Positions 9,738-19,780 of a DNA stretch of 64,000 nt are shown here, piece by piece. The DNA lies in NCBI RefSeq assembly GCF_000148725.1, contig NZ_GL476307.1, positions 81,608 through 145,607 of the forward strand. Direction: 5' to 3'. Origin of the DNA: Roseibium sp. TrichSKD4 (GTDB lineage: Bacteria > Pseudomonadota > Alphaproteobacteria > Rhizobiales > Stappiaceae). The notes under the pieces were generated by a model, which did not search any database, was not told the DNA's origin, and saw nothing but the letters and a program-made list of their open reading frames with translations. The position numbers were made by a program, and so were the translations under genes. Position 1 is the first letter of the stretch. The number at the start of each line of letters is the position of its first letter.

Positions 9738-10445
9738 ATGAAATTTCTGGTCACACGCCCCTTGCCGGATTGCCACCGAACGGCTGCGAAACTGCGGGCG
9801 TTCGGGCATGAGGCGGTTGAAGAGCCGATGCTCACGCTGCGTGTGACCCTGCCGACCGATTTGCCCGCCAAGGATTACAGCGGAGTTGTCGTTACCAGTG
9901 CGCGGGTTGCCGATGTTCTTACAGTTTCACCAATTGCAGAGCGGTTGAAACATCTGCCGGTCTTTGCAGTCGGGGACCGCTCCGCGCACGCGATGCAAGA
10001 AGCGGGGTGGCAGGATGTTCGTTCAGCCCAAGGGGCTGTTGATGATCTCGAACGCTTGATACTGGATCATAAGCCCGTCGGTCCTTTGCTTTATCTCGCA
10101 GCGCGGGATCGCGCCGGGGGTCTGGAAAATGTCCTCGGTAAGGCGGGCCTTTCCTGTGATCTGGTTGAAGCCTACGCGATGGAGCCTGTTGCATGCCTGT
10201 CGGCCCGGGTCGCAGACGACATCAAGGCAGGGCGTTATGATGGCGTGCTGATTTACTCGGCAAGAACAGGCGAAACGTTTCTGAAAGCAGCACAAATGAC
10301 AGGTGTTGCAGATGCCCTGCGTGATGTTCCCGTTTATGCCATTTCACAATCTGCGGGACATTCACTCGAAGGTTGGACTTGTGTGATCGCACCTGCAGTG
10401 CCAACTGAAGAAGCGTTGCTCAATATTGCCTTAAATCCACATTAG
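9738..10445 (+). CDS. hemD: Uroporphyrinogen-III synthase
   Basis: Cyclises hydroxymethylbilane to uroporphyrinogen III. The 235-residue protein starts MKFLVTRPLPDCHRTAAKLR, contains VVTSARVADVL in the first lobe, LYLAARDRAGGLENVL at the hinge and DGVLIYSARTGETF in the second lobe, the usual two-domain HemD pattern with low overall conservation. It begins 13 bases after hemC, which with the downstream Mic60-like and hemY genes defines the operon. Confidence 0.92.
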   Translation: MKFLVTRPLPDCHRTAAKLRAFGHEAVEEPMLTLRVTLPTDLPAKDYSGVVVTSARVADVLTVSPIAERLKHLPVFAVGDRSAHAMQEAGWQDVRSAQGAVDDLERLILDHKPVGPLLYLAARDRAGGLENVLGKAGLSCDLVEAYAMEPVACLSARVADDIKAGRYDGVLIYSARTGETFLKAAQMTGVADALRDVPVYAISQSAGHSLEGWTCVIAPAVPTEEALLNIALNPH

Positions 10446-10561
10446 GCCATTGAAGGGTAGCGGCTTGTTACCGCAGCGCATAAAAGAATTTGCATCGTCT
10501 GTTTCGCTTGGTAAGCGAATGTATATAGTAGCCCGTGTCGGGTAGGTCTGGAGGAAGACAG

Positions 10562-12475
10562 ATGACATCGGATAAAGACACTTCGAAAAAACCGGGATCG
10601 TCTGCGGGATCGGAGTCAAATAAGTCGTCCGGACCTGAAAAAGACACTAGTGCCACGGCCAAGCCAACACCTGCAGCAGCAGGTGGCGGGAAAAAACGCC
10701 CGGTTACAATTGATTTGAAGCCCGAGAAAGTTGAGGCGAAGTCGGCAGAAGCAAAGCCCGAGGGCGCTGTAAAGACCACACCTTCCGTTGGAAAAGCCAA
10801 CGAGCAAAAGCCAGATGCCAAAGCCAGCCAAGCAGCTAAGTCGGGCGCAGCATCAGAATCGAAGGGCTCAGACGAGACACCTGAAAAAGATGCGGCCAAG
10901 GATGTAGTGAAGAAGGATGAGGCAAAGGCCGATCCCAAAGCAGCCTCTGCAGAGAAATCGGCTGCTACGTCCAGCACCGCAAAGCCAACTGATGCCAAGT
11001 CGGAGCAGATGACCGGTCCGTCACTGTCCTCATCCACGTCTTCGACTTCCAGTTTTTCTGGAAAGCAGGAGCCTGCTCCCGCCAAAACAGGTGTGGGAGT
11101 TGGCGGTCTACTGGCTGCTGCTGTGGTTGGAGGCTGGGTGTCACTTGGCGGCGCTTACTTGCTCCTCAACAACGGCCTGTTGCCGCTCCAGCCCGCGAAC
11201 CAACAAGCAACTGCTGAGGATGCTGGCGACGAGAGCAGTGCGACTGAGGCGCTGATTGCGGACCTGCAAAGCAAAGTCAGCGAAATTTCGCAGATAGTCA
11301 GCGACAGCAATCCATCGGATTTGATTACTGTGCTAAATGGCCGTCTGGCCGAGCTTGAAAAGACAGCCGGTGACGCAGTTCAGCAAGCAGGGGAGGATTT
11401 TGGTCCGGCAATTGAGGATCTGAAAGCGTCCCTTGAAACCCTGAAAACCGAGGTTGCCGAACGCGGTGCGGTTGTTGTCGATGACGCTGAAAATGCGATC
11501 GACACGGCAATCATCGACCCGCTTAAAGAACAGATCGAGAGCTTGTCCAAAGCGGTTGAGGACCTCAAGGGTCAATCAAGTGACGACGCAGGTGCCGCGG
11601 ATGTACTGAAGGTGGAAATCAACGCGCTTTCAGAAAAGCTTGCAACTGCAGAAGGGAAGCTTGACGAGGTGTCTGGTCAGTTTTCGACCCAGCTCACAAA
11701 GGTAAATGACCGTCTGCAAAATGCTGAGACCACCGCGAAGGCCGCGCAAACAGCAGTTTCAACGTCTGACACGTCGCTCAAGACCCTTGCCGACAGTCAG
11801 GCGAGGGCTGCAGAAACACTGTCCAGTCTGTCTTCTGATATCGAAAGCGTTGGCAAGGCGAGCAATGCTGCTCAGGAAGCTCTACGAGGCGAGCTGTCGG
11901 CCCTGTCAGATCGGTTGGCTGCAGTGGAAGCAACCATGGGAGACGCGACAGCACGGGAGCTGGCGGCACGGGCGCTTTCCGTTTCGGCGCTGAAATCGGC
12001 CGTTGATTCCGGTCGGCCCTATGAGACAGAACTTGCAGCGGTCAAGGCCGGGCTTTCCGCTGATACGGATGTGGCTGCGCTCGAAGCACATGCCAAGACC
12101 GGAGTTGCCCCCACTTCTGTTCTCATCGCCGAGTTTCCAGCTGTTGCCAGACAAATCCATGGCTCATTCGGCAAGGCAAAGCCTGAAGAAGATGTGCTTG
12201 ATAGTCTTTGGTCCAGTGCGCGCTCCATTGTGAGCGTTCGCGGGCCGGGAGATGTCAGCGGAAGCGGACCTGATGCGGCGCTGCGGCGGATGGAAAACGC
12301 GGTGGCAAAGGGAAACCTTTCCGCTGCCATTGACGCGTTCGGTGAATTGCCGGAAAGCGCACAGGCTGTTGGCGCAGGCTGGGTGGAGCGGGCGAAAGCC
12401 CGGGTGCAAATTGATGCGTTGACCGATAAGGCGTCTCAGGACGTTTTGGCGGGTCTTGCGCGCAAAGACAGTTGA
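10562..12475 (+). CDS. Mic60/mitofilin-like inner membrane protein (COG4223)
   Basis: 637 residues. Residues 1 to about 170 are a low-complexity Lys/Ala/Ser/Glu tail; a single transmembrane helix follows near 176-202 (GLLAAAVVGGWVSLGGAYLL); then a long coiled coil spans about 215-450; the C-terminal 150 residues hold the mitofilin-type region with ALSVSALKSAVDSG and ELAAVKAGL. Alphaproteobacterial Mic60 homologues sit beside hemY and shape the cytoplasmic membrane, contacting outer-membrane partners. ATG 10562 is chosen because GGAGGAAG lies 6 bases upstream; the frame is open to 10535. Its place between hemD and hemY is the conserved arrangement. Confidence 0.88.
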   Translation: MTSDKDTSKKPGSSAGSESNKSSGPEKDTSATAKPTPAAAGGGKKRPVTIDLKPEKVEAKSAEAKPEGAVKTTPSVGKANEQKPDAKASQAAKSGAASESKGSDETPEKDAAKDVVKKDEAKADPKAASAEKSAATSSTAKPTDAKSEQMTGPSLSSSTSSTSSFSGKQEPAPAKTGVGVGGLLAAAVVGGWVSLGGAYLLLNNGLLPLQPANQQATAEDAGDESSATEALIADLQSKVSEISQIVSDSNPSDLITVLNGRLAELEKTAGDAVQQAGEDFGPAIEDLKASLETLKTEVAERGAVVVDDAENAIDTAIIDPLKEQIESLSKAVEDLKGQSSDDAGAADVLKVEINALSEKLATAEGKLDEVSGQFSTQLTKVNDRLQNAETTAKAAQTAVSTSDTSLKTLADSQARAAETLSSLSSDIESVGKASNAAQEALRGELSALSDRLAAVEATMGDATARELAARALSVSALKSAVDSGRPYETELAAVKAGLSADTDVAALEAHAKTGVAPTSVLIAEFPAVARQIHGSFGKAKPEEDVLDSLWSSARSIVSVRGPGDVSGSGPDAALRRMENAVAKGNLSAAIDAFGELPESAQAVGAGWVERAKARVQIDALTDKASQDVLAGLARKDS

Positions 12476-12559
12476 TGAAACCGGCTCGGGCCCTGGTCTG
12501 AGCAATCGGGATACCACAAGACCGGCAGAAGGCCGGCACGACAATCGGGAGCGACCTGC

Positions 12560-14530
12560 ATGATCCGCGTCCTTGTATTTTTTGCCCTCCTGTTTGCGGT
12601 GGCGCTTGGCGCTGCCAGGATGGCGGACTTGCCCGGCGTAGTTTCCATCAGCTGGGATGGTTATGTTTGGGAGCAGCCTCCGGTCGTAGTGGCCGTTGTT
12701 CTGGCATCGCTTCTGGCGGCTTTCCTGTTTGTCGTTTGGGTGATCCGGGTCATTCTCAACTCACCCAAAATTGCAACACGGTTCTTTCGTCAACGGCGCA
12801 AGGACAAGGGGTATCAGTCCCTGTCGCAAGGTTTGATCGCGCTGGGCACGGGCAATGCAAAGCTGGCCCGCCGTCATGCTCTGGATGCGGACAAGTTCTT
12901 CTCTGATGAACCGGCGACCAAACTTCTTCTGGCACAAACTGCGCAACTGGCGGGCAAGGACGAAGAAGCCCGCAAGCGTTTTGAAGACATGCTGGCTGAT
13001 CCGCAGACACGGTCCCTCGGCCTGCATGGCCTCTTTATTGAGGCTGAAAAACAAGGTGAGCCGGCTGCAGCCCGTCATTATGCAGAAGAAGCTGTCAAGG
13101 CCGTGCCGGGTCTTGAGTGGGCGGGCAATGCAGTGCTTGGCTATCAGGCGGTTGCAAGCGATTGGGAACAGGCGCTGCAAAGTCTTGAACGCAATTATTC
13201 TGCCAAACTTCTGGACAAAAAGTCCTACCGCCGCCAGCGGGCCGTGATTTTGACCGCGCATGCCCGGCAGCTCGAAGATCAGGATCCTGACAAGGCTTTC
13301 GCAAACGCAAAGGAAGCTCATGGTCTGGCGCAAAACCTTGTTCCGGCCGCGACAATCGCTGCGCGTTTGGCGACCCGCCGCGGGGATATCCGCAAGGCAT
13401 CCAAGATGCTGGAGACCACATGGCGGCTGGCCCCGCATCCAGAGCTTGCTGATGCCTATGCACATGTCCGGTCCGGGGATTCTGCAATTGACCGTTTGAA
13501 GCGTGTAAAGGCTCTGGCCGGTCAACGCACGAATACGGCTGTAGGAGCCTTGGCGATTGCCCGGGCGGCCATGGAAGCGCGCGAGTTTGACGAAGCCCGC
13601 GAACAAATGAAAAAAGTTCTTCGGTCCGAGCCCACACGTGGTGCGTTCATGATGATGGCCGAGGTGGAAGAACTGGAACATGGTAATCGTGGCCGCATGC
13701 GCGAATGGCTTGCCAAGGCGGTCAATGCGCCGCTGGACAAGGCATGGATTGCAGATGGCGTGGTGCAGGCTGAATGGGCCGCCGTCTCTCCGGTAACGGG
13801 CCAACTGGATGCCTTTGAATGGGCAACGCCAAACAATGTCGAGCGTGAAACACAGGTGATCGAAGACAGCTTGTTTGAAGCGCCGCAGATCATGGCCCAA
13901 CCAGCGCCGACTGCTGAGCTTGGGGACGATATAGTGGACGTCGATCCGGCTGAAAACGCCAAGGTGGTGAACCCGCCGCAGGAACCAAAAGAGCCGTCAA
14001 AAGCTGAGTCCAGTGTTTCGGAAGCAGAATCCAAACCAGAAACGGATACCTCATCTGCCTCCGAACCGACCAAGGACGCGGAAGCAGCGGCAGAACCGGC
14101 TGCGGACAAGACGCCTCCAGCAACCGTTGTTCCTGAGCGAACAGGTCTGGAAGGAACGATCGATGATGCGGCGATCTCTCCAAAACTGAAAGATCTTCCA
14201 GATGCGCCTGCAGAAGCTCACGCTCCGAAAGCTGCCGAAACTCCACCAGAGGCCACATCCACACCCGCTGATGACAAAGCGGACACAAGTTCATCTTCAA
14301 GTGAAGCCGCTCCGGAGAAGGCTGACGCTGCCAAGACTGCTGAAGCCTCCAAGGCAGAGGCCGATGTGAAGGTGGAAAGTGCCGACACTCCGTCAAAGGA
14401 CGGCAATGGCGAGGCGGAAAAGGACCTGAAAAAACCGATTGAGTTTGCGTTTGACCGGATGCCGGATGATCCGGGTCCAGAGGATGATGACGAACCGAAA
14501 AAGGCAACGCGCCCAAGGTTCTTCAACTAG
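12560..14530 (+). CDS. hemY: HemY-like membrane protein with TPR region
   Basis: 656 residues. Two N-terminal membrane helices (about 1-20 and 43-67) are followed by a helical repeat region with ALGTGNAKLARRHALDA and repeated A-rich TPR-like helices to about residue 410. The last 220 residues are disordered and rich in Ala, Glu, Lys, Pro. This matches the HemY_N family found at the end of haem operons; it is not the eukaryotic-type protoporphyrinogen oxidase of the same name. The precise role in haem synthesis is not settled. ATG 12560 follows GGGAGCG. It is the last gene of the operon, just before tRNA-Thr. Confidence 0.88.
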   Translation: MIRVLVFFALLFAVALGAARMADLPGVVSISWDGYVWEQPPVVVAVVLASLLAAFLFVVWVIRVILNSPKIATRFFRQRRKDKGYQSLSQGLIALGTGNAKLARRHALDADKFFSDEPATKLLLAQTAQLAGKDEEARKRFEDMLADPQTRSLGLHGLFIEAEKQGEPAAARHYAEEAVKAVPGLEWAGNAVLGYQAVASDWEQALQSLERNYSAKLLDKKSYRRQRAVILTAHARQLEDQDPDKAFANAKEAHGLAQNLVPAATIAARLATRRGDIRKASKMLETTWRLAPHPELADAYAHVRSGDSAIDRLKRVKALAGQRTNTAVGALAIARAAMEAREFDEAREQMKKVLRSEPTRGAFMMMAEVEELEHGNRGRMREWLAKAVNAPLDKAWIADGVVQAEWAAVSPVTGQLDAFEWATPNNVERETQVIEDSLFEAPQIMAQPAPTAELGDDIVDVDPAENAKVVNPPQEPKEPSKAESSVSEAESKPETDTSSASEPTKDAEAAAEPAADKTPPATVVPERTGLEGTIDDAAISPKLKDLPDAPAEAHAPKAAETPPEATSTPADDKADTSSSSSEAAPEKADAAKTAEASKAEADVKVESADTPSKDGNGEAEKDLKKPIEFAFDRMPDDPGPEDDDEPKKATRPRFFN

Positions 14531-14680
14531 CCGAGTGAGAGGAGAACCCTCCCGTATACTATCTGGATTTTCGGGCTGAAACGCTCTTGCATCTTTTGAA
14601 GCGCTCCGTTATCAACCGCTTCAATCATGATCCGGCTGCGGATCTGGCGCTTTCGCGCCCGGACAGTATACTTGTCCCAA

Positions 14681-14756
14681 GCCGCTTTAGCTCAGTTGGT
14701 AGAGCACATCATTCGTAATGATGGGGTCACGTGTTCGAGTCACGTAAGCGGCACCA
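14681..14756 (+). tRNA. tRNA-Thr (anticodon CGT)
   Basis: Cloverleaf folds completely: acceptor GCCGCTT with AAGCGGC, D arm around GCTCAGTTGGTAGAGC, anticodon stem CATCA/TGATG with loop TTCGTAA (anticodon CGT, reading ACG), T arm GTGTTCGAGTCAC, and an encoded CCA at 14754-14756. 76 nt. An AT-rich stretch with a broken MarC gene follows, so the tRNA may mark an old integration site; no repeated 3' end was found to prove it. Confidence 0.97.
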
Positions 14757-14844
14757 TATTCTGGCGCTACCGCCCTTCGGGCTGCTTGAGCGCAGTTCTC
14801 CCTCTAGTTCGATAGACCAAATCTACCGTCTGAATGTGTTTCTA

Positions 14845-15445
14845 TTAGAGAGAGTCTACAAACGCTCTAATTCCATTAAGTAGCATTTGAACGGATAGAA
14901 TAACCAAGATCATTCCCATCAGGCGTTCGAGCGCGTTTGACATTTTGGGTCCCAGGTAACCCAAGATAAAAGGTGATGCGATCAGTATAATTGATGTGAA
15001 GCCCCATGCGCCAAAAAGTGCGATCGCAGATTGTGTGGTATTGCCGGGATTGCTTGAACTGCATAAGCAGAAGCACTGCTATCACAGAAGGTCCGGCAAC
15101 CAATGGCATGGCTAATGGCACAATAAAAGGCTCATCCATTGCCTCTGGTGCATCAGCGATTTTGACTGCTGGAAAGATCATTTTCAAGGAAATCATAAAT
15201 AGCAGGACTCCACCTGCAATACTGAGTGCGTATTGAGTGAGCCCCAGATAGCTGAGTATCTTTTCTCCCGCTATGAGAAAGCCAATTAGAAATACTAAAG
15301 CAAATACAAGCTCGCGAAATATTATCCAGGCTCGGCGTTTTTTTGTATGGGCTGACAAGATGCTGTTAAATACAAGTGCATTCCCGAAAGGGTCAAGAAT
15401 GAGTATTAGGATCGTTGCAGTTTTTACTACTTCTTGCCAGTCCAT
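14845..15445 (-). pseudogene. MarC-family inner membrane protein, frameshifted
   Basis: The first 125 codons from ATG 15445 read as a MarC protein: LILDPFGNALVFNSIL, a chain of hydrophobic helices and VPLAMPLVAGPSVIAVLLL. Near 15055-15060 (TTCAAGCAATCCC) the frame shifts by one base. In the correct frame the family continues SNPGNTTQSAIALFGAWGF and further helices to a TAA at 14845, giving about 200 residues in all. MarC proteins are multi-pass membrane proteins of uncertain transport function, not the Mar regulators. The region is more AT-rich than its surroundings. Confidence 0.78.
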
Positions 15446-15748
15446 TTGAATTCTCTCAGATATATGAAAGAATACCCTATTCTTTGTTTATTGATTTTGG
15501 AAATATATATTTTGGATATTCCGTAGAGTTAGAATGTTTTTGTTTCCTGCGGATTGAGCGAAGATTCCCAATAGATTTTCATGTATGGTCAAATATCTTG
15601 TGATTGATTGCCTATTAACATCCGTGGACAGCGTAGTCGAAACAAAAGCGACGCGGTTGTCGGTTTCAGAATGACACGATCGAAGCCGCTTCGTTGAGAA
15701 CGCGGGAAAGACACACGTTCTCTCTTTGTGACTTAGTGTTTTGACATC
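15446..15748. other. AT-rich intergenic stretch, no gene seen
   Basis: About 300 bases between marC and fghA. The left half is clearly AT-rich and is the upstream region of marC; the right half returns to normal composition. Short open frames here have no codon bias or recognisable motifs. No tRNA, repeat or transposase fragment was recognised. Confidence 0.5.
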
Positions 15749-16588
15749 CTAAAGCGCATAGTGGCTGTAAAGCCGCTCTGCGTGCCATGCGACGTGGTCG
15801 CGGGCGAAGGTGGCGACGAAGTAGTAGGAATGGTCGTAGCCTTCCTGCATGCGCATGACCGACGGCGTGCGGGTCTCTGCCAGGGCTGCGGAGAAGGCCT
15901 CCGGCTTTAGAAGATCCAGGAACTGGTCGCTCGCCCCCTGATCAATCAGGATATCGCTGTGCCAGCCCTTTTCCTTCAAGAGAAACGTGGCGTCATGCCC
16001 TGCCCAGGCAGCTTCATCAGAGCCGAGATAAGCGCCCAGTTGCTTGCGCCCCCAGTCGCTAGCTGCCGGATTGACAATAGGCGCAAAGGCCGACACCGAC
16101 TGATATCGATCCGGATTGGAAAGCGCGATGGTCAAGGCCCCGTGACCGCCCATGGAATGGCCGGTGATGCCGTGCTGGCCAGACAGCGGCAGCTTTTCAA
16201 CCAGAAGACCCCGCAACTCCGTGACAATGTAGTCATACATCTTAAAGTGCCTGGCCCACGGCTCCTTCGTGGCGTTGACATAAAAGCCCGCGCCCTGTCC
16301 CAGATCATAGGCCTCGTCATCGGCAACACCCTCGCCCCGCGGGCTGGTGTCGGGGAACACAACAGCCAGACCGAACTCCGCTGCATGCGCCTGAAGCCCC
16401 GCCTTGGTCATGGCGTTCTCGTGGGTGCAGGTCAGGCCGGACAGATACCAAAGGCAGGGAACCGGACCGTCCTTGGCCTGCGGCGGCAGATAGACCGCAA
16501 AGGTCATGTCACAAGCGCAGGCCTCCGAGGTGTGCCGGTAGACCGACTGAACACCTTCAAAGCAGCGGTTTTCGGACAGAAGCTCCAT
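15749..16588 (-). CDS. fghA: S-formylglutathione hydrolase
   Basis: Hydrolyses S-formylglutathione to formate and glutathione, the second step of glutathione-dependent formaldehyde oxidation. 279 residues of the esterase-D type: PCLWYLSGLTCTHEN, the nucleophile elbow GITGHSMGGHGALT, LIDQGASDQFLD (acid) and GYDHSYYFVATF (His). ATG 16588 is preferred to the preceding in-frame GTG; GGACGGG lies just upstream. It follows frmA by 12 bases in the same direction, so the two form a detoxification operon. Confidence 0.96.
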   Translation of the reverse strand: MELLSENRCFEGVQSVYRHTSEACACDMTFAVYLPPQAKDGPVPCLWYLSGLTCTHENAMTKAGLQAHAAEFGLAVVFPDTSPRGEGVADDEAYDLGQGAGFYVNATKEPWARHFKMYDYIVTELRGLLVEKLPLSGQHGITGHSMGGHGALTIALSNPDRYQSVSAFAPIVNPAASDWGRKQLGAYLGSDEAAWAGHDATFLLKEKGWHSDILIDQGASDQFLDLLKPEAFSAALAETRTPSVMRMQEGYDHSYYFVATFARDHVAWHAERLYSHYAL

Positions 16589-16600
16589 CACATCCCGTCC

Positions 16601-17713
<1,113 letters not shown>

Positions 17714-18010
17714 GAAACTCTCTCCCGTTTGGTTCTTCTTGCCTGCTTGGACGCGGGCTTAATTGTCTGTGACCGACACACTGTGGCGGATATTGAACAC
17801 GCCTTTGAAAGGTGCCGTAGAGGAGGTCTGATTAAAACCTGATTCTATACCAGAGGATAAGCGTATGAACTCATGATGTCTTTGGGAAAATGATCGGAAT
17901 GAATACATTGCTGGCAATGACATAATGGCCGTATAAGAGGTTGTAAAAAATAACAATTAAACAAAGACTTTTCTGTCTCAGAGCCCACATTTTCTGCACC
18001 CGTATCCGAG
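17714..18010. other. Intergenic region between frmA and a membrane protein gene
   Basis: Roughly 300 bases that must contain the frmA promoter on the minus strand and any promoter for the divergent gene on the plus strand. I see no clear gene, terminator or operator palindrome. Part of it (about 17840-17990) is AT-rich. Confidence 0.45.
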
Positions 18011-18970
18011 ATGCCGGCTAGTTTTACGTGTATTGCACGAGGCGCTTGCTTGACCTCTTTGGTGTTTGAGCGCTCAATTGTTCTATCATACGACGTGTTT
18101 CGAGCTAGAGCGGGTTGGCCTTTGGGAAAAGTTGCAAAGCTGGAAGTGTTGAGGCGTTTGCTGCCCCTGTTTCTCGCAGTTTTGGGCCTTGTTGGTTTTG
18201 TGAGCTTTATGACCCCTGTGACGAGTTCGGCTTGCATTGCTGTTGCGATTGGCATTTATGCCGCTTTGCCTTTGCCGCGCGCCCCGGCAGGTGTCATTCA
18301 ACCGAACCCAAGTCCGCCCGTTTGGGGCACTGATCTGATCGGATTTCTCGTTGGAGTGCCGTTTCTTGCACTTGCCATGATTGGTTTGTTCATGAGTGAA
18401 TGGACGGGTGGGCGCTGGATGGTCATCCTGATCATCCCCGGTCTGTTTTGTGTTCCGATCTTTCTGATCGCTGTGCGCCATCGCACCAGCTGGGTCCGGT
18501 TTTTCGGCAATGGGTTTGAGTTTGCGGACATGGGGATGAAGACCCGCGTCCGCTATGTTGATCTGCAAAGTGCCAAGATCAGAGAGTGGCAGACGGGCAG
18601 TGCTCTGGTGAGGGCCATGCTGTCTCTTGGGTCTTTGACCCGGCGGAAGGTTGCGCTTCTATCGGGCACGGATCACAGCCGTACGCTGGTCTTCACCCGC
18701 AAGGACGGAACAGAGTTTGCCGTGTCGTCCGAGGTTATTCCAGATCTGCAACGTATCCTGATTGGTATGGACCGGGCTGGCGTGGACTTGCCGGACGGTT
18801 TCGGTGAGCGGGAACGCAAGAAGATCCGCAAGAAGCGTCAACGGCTTTATCGCGGATCATCTGAGACCACTGTGCAAGAGCTCAGCCCACGCGAGCAGGC
18901 TTTGAAAATTACAGCGATTTTGGAGCAGGCTAAGTTGGACAAGGCCAAAAGCGAAAACCATCAGCCGTGA
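18011..18970 (+). CDS. Conserved membrane protein of unknown function
   Basis: Up to 319 residues; the true start may lie up to about 45 codons downstream, because the first residues lack membrane-protein character. Hydrophobic helices appear around 48-66, 70-88, 106-128 and 135-152, followed by a cytoplasmic region with WVRFFGNGFEFADMGMKTRV (a PH-like beta pattern) and a highly basic tail containing RERKKIRKKRQR near residue 275. The layout of membrane helices then a PH-like domain recalls bacterial PH-domain membrane proteins, but I cannot name a family. It converges on the enoyl-CoA hydratase gene. Confidence 0.65.
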   Translation: MPASFTCIARGACLTSLVFERSIVLSYDVFRARAGWPLGKVAKLEVLRRLLPLFLAVLGLVGFVSFMTPVTSSACIAVAIGIYAALPLPRAPAGVIQPNPSPPVWGTDLIGFLVGVPFLALAMIGLFMSEWTGGRWMVILIIPGLFCVPIFLIAVRHRTSWVRFFGNGFEFADMGMKTRVRYVDLQSAKIREWQTGSALVRAMLSLGSLTRRKVALLSGTDHSRTLVFTRKDGTEFAVSSEVIPDLQRILIGMDRAGVDLPDGFGERERKKIRKKRQRLYRGSSETTVQELSPREQALKITAILEQAKLDKAKSENHQP

Positions 18971-18988
18971 TGGGTTCGCTTCCACAGC

Positions 18989-19780
18989 CTACTTGGCTGC
19001 AACCCAGTTTGGTTTCCGTTTGTCAAAAAAGGCTGAAATGCCTTCGTGAGCTTCCGGCGTTTCCCATGTGTCGGCCAACTGTTGGATCGTGTCGTCGATC
19101 ACGTCGTCGGAGATGATCGGGCCAAGGGAGCGGGCGAGTGCCTTTGAGGCTGCGACGGCTGCCGGGGCAGCGCCGAGATAAGGTTTGATTTCCCGCTCTA
19201 TGGCTTCGTCAAGCTCTGCGGCGAGGACGACCTTGGAAACCAGATCGAGCTCCTTCGCCTCTTCTGCGCCGAAAATCCGCGCCGACATGAAGACGCGCCG
19301 CGCCTTGCCTTCGCCCATACGTGCCAAAACATAGGGGCTGATGGTCGCCGGAATGAGGCCGAGGCGGACTTCTGTCAGGCCGAACTTCGCCGTATCGACC
19401 GCGACCACCGTGTCGCAGACGCTCATCATGCCCATGCCGCCGCCAAAGGCCAGCCCTTGGACCCGACCGATCAGCGGTTTTTCAAGCTCATTGAGCGCGC
19501 GAAGCATCATGGCTAGCTTGCGGGCTTCCGACATGCGAGTCTTGCGATCTGCATGAAACTGTTCGCGCATCCAGCCAAGATCACCGCCGGCGCAAAAACT
19601 CTCGCCAGTCCCGGTCAGAACCACGACCCGAATTGTGTCGTCCGCATTGATCTGATCCGCTGCCGCGGTCAATTCGTTGATCATTTGGGCGGACAGGGAA
19701 TTGTGTTTTTCGGGCCGGTTGAGCGACAAGCTGGCAACGCCGCGGTCGTCAATGGTCAGGGCGATTGTTTCAAAGCTCAT
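18989..19780 (-). CDS. Enoyl-CoA hydratase, probable methylglutaconyl-CoA hydratase
   Basis: 263-residue crotonase-fold protein: SLNRPEKHNSLS, oxyanion-hole segment SFCAGGDLGWMREQF, VQGLAFGGGMGMMSVCD and the EVRLGLIPATISPYV segment. In this operon, beside both methylcrotonyl-CoA carboxylase subunits and HMG-CoA lyase, the expected reaction is hydration of 3-methylglutaconyl-CoA to HMG-CoA in leucine catabolism. Its ATG overlaps the HMG-CoA lyase stop by four bases. Specificity is inferred from context. Confidence 0.88.
   Translation of the reverse strand: MSFETIALTIDDRGVASLSLNRPEKHNSLSAQMINELTAAADQINADDTIRVVVLTGTGESFCAGGDLGWMREQFHADRKTRMSEARKLAMMLRALNELEKPLIGRVQGLAFGGGMGMMSVCDTVVAVDTAKFGLTEVRLGLIPATISPYVLARMGEGKARRVFMSARIFGAEEAKELDLVSKVVLAAELDEAIEREIKPYLGAAPAAVAASKALARSLGPIISDDVIDDTIQQLADTWETPEAHEGISAFFDKRKPNWVAAK

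Noticed and set aside
12761-13900. 379-codon open frame opposite hemY
   Set aside because: Shadow of the Ala-rich hemY frame; composition and lack of motifs argue against a gene.
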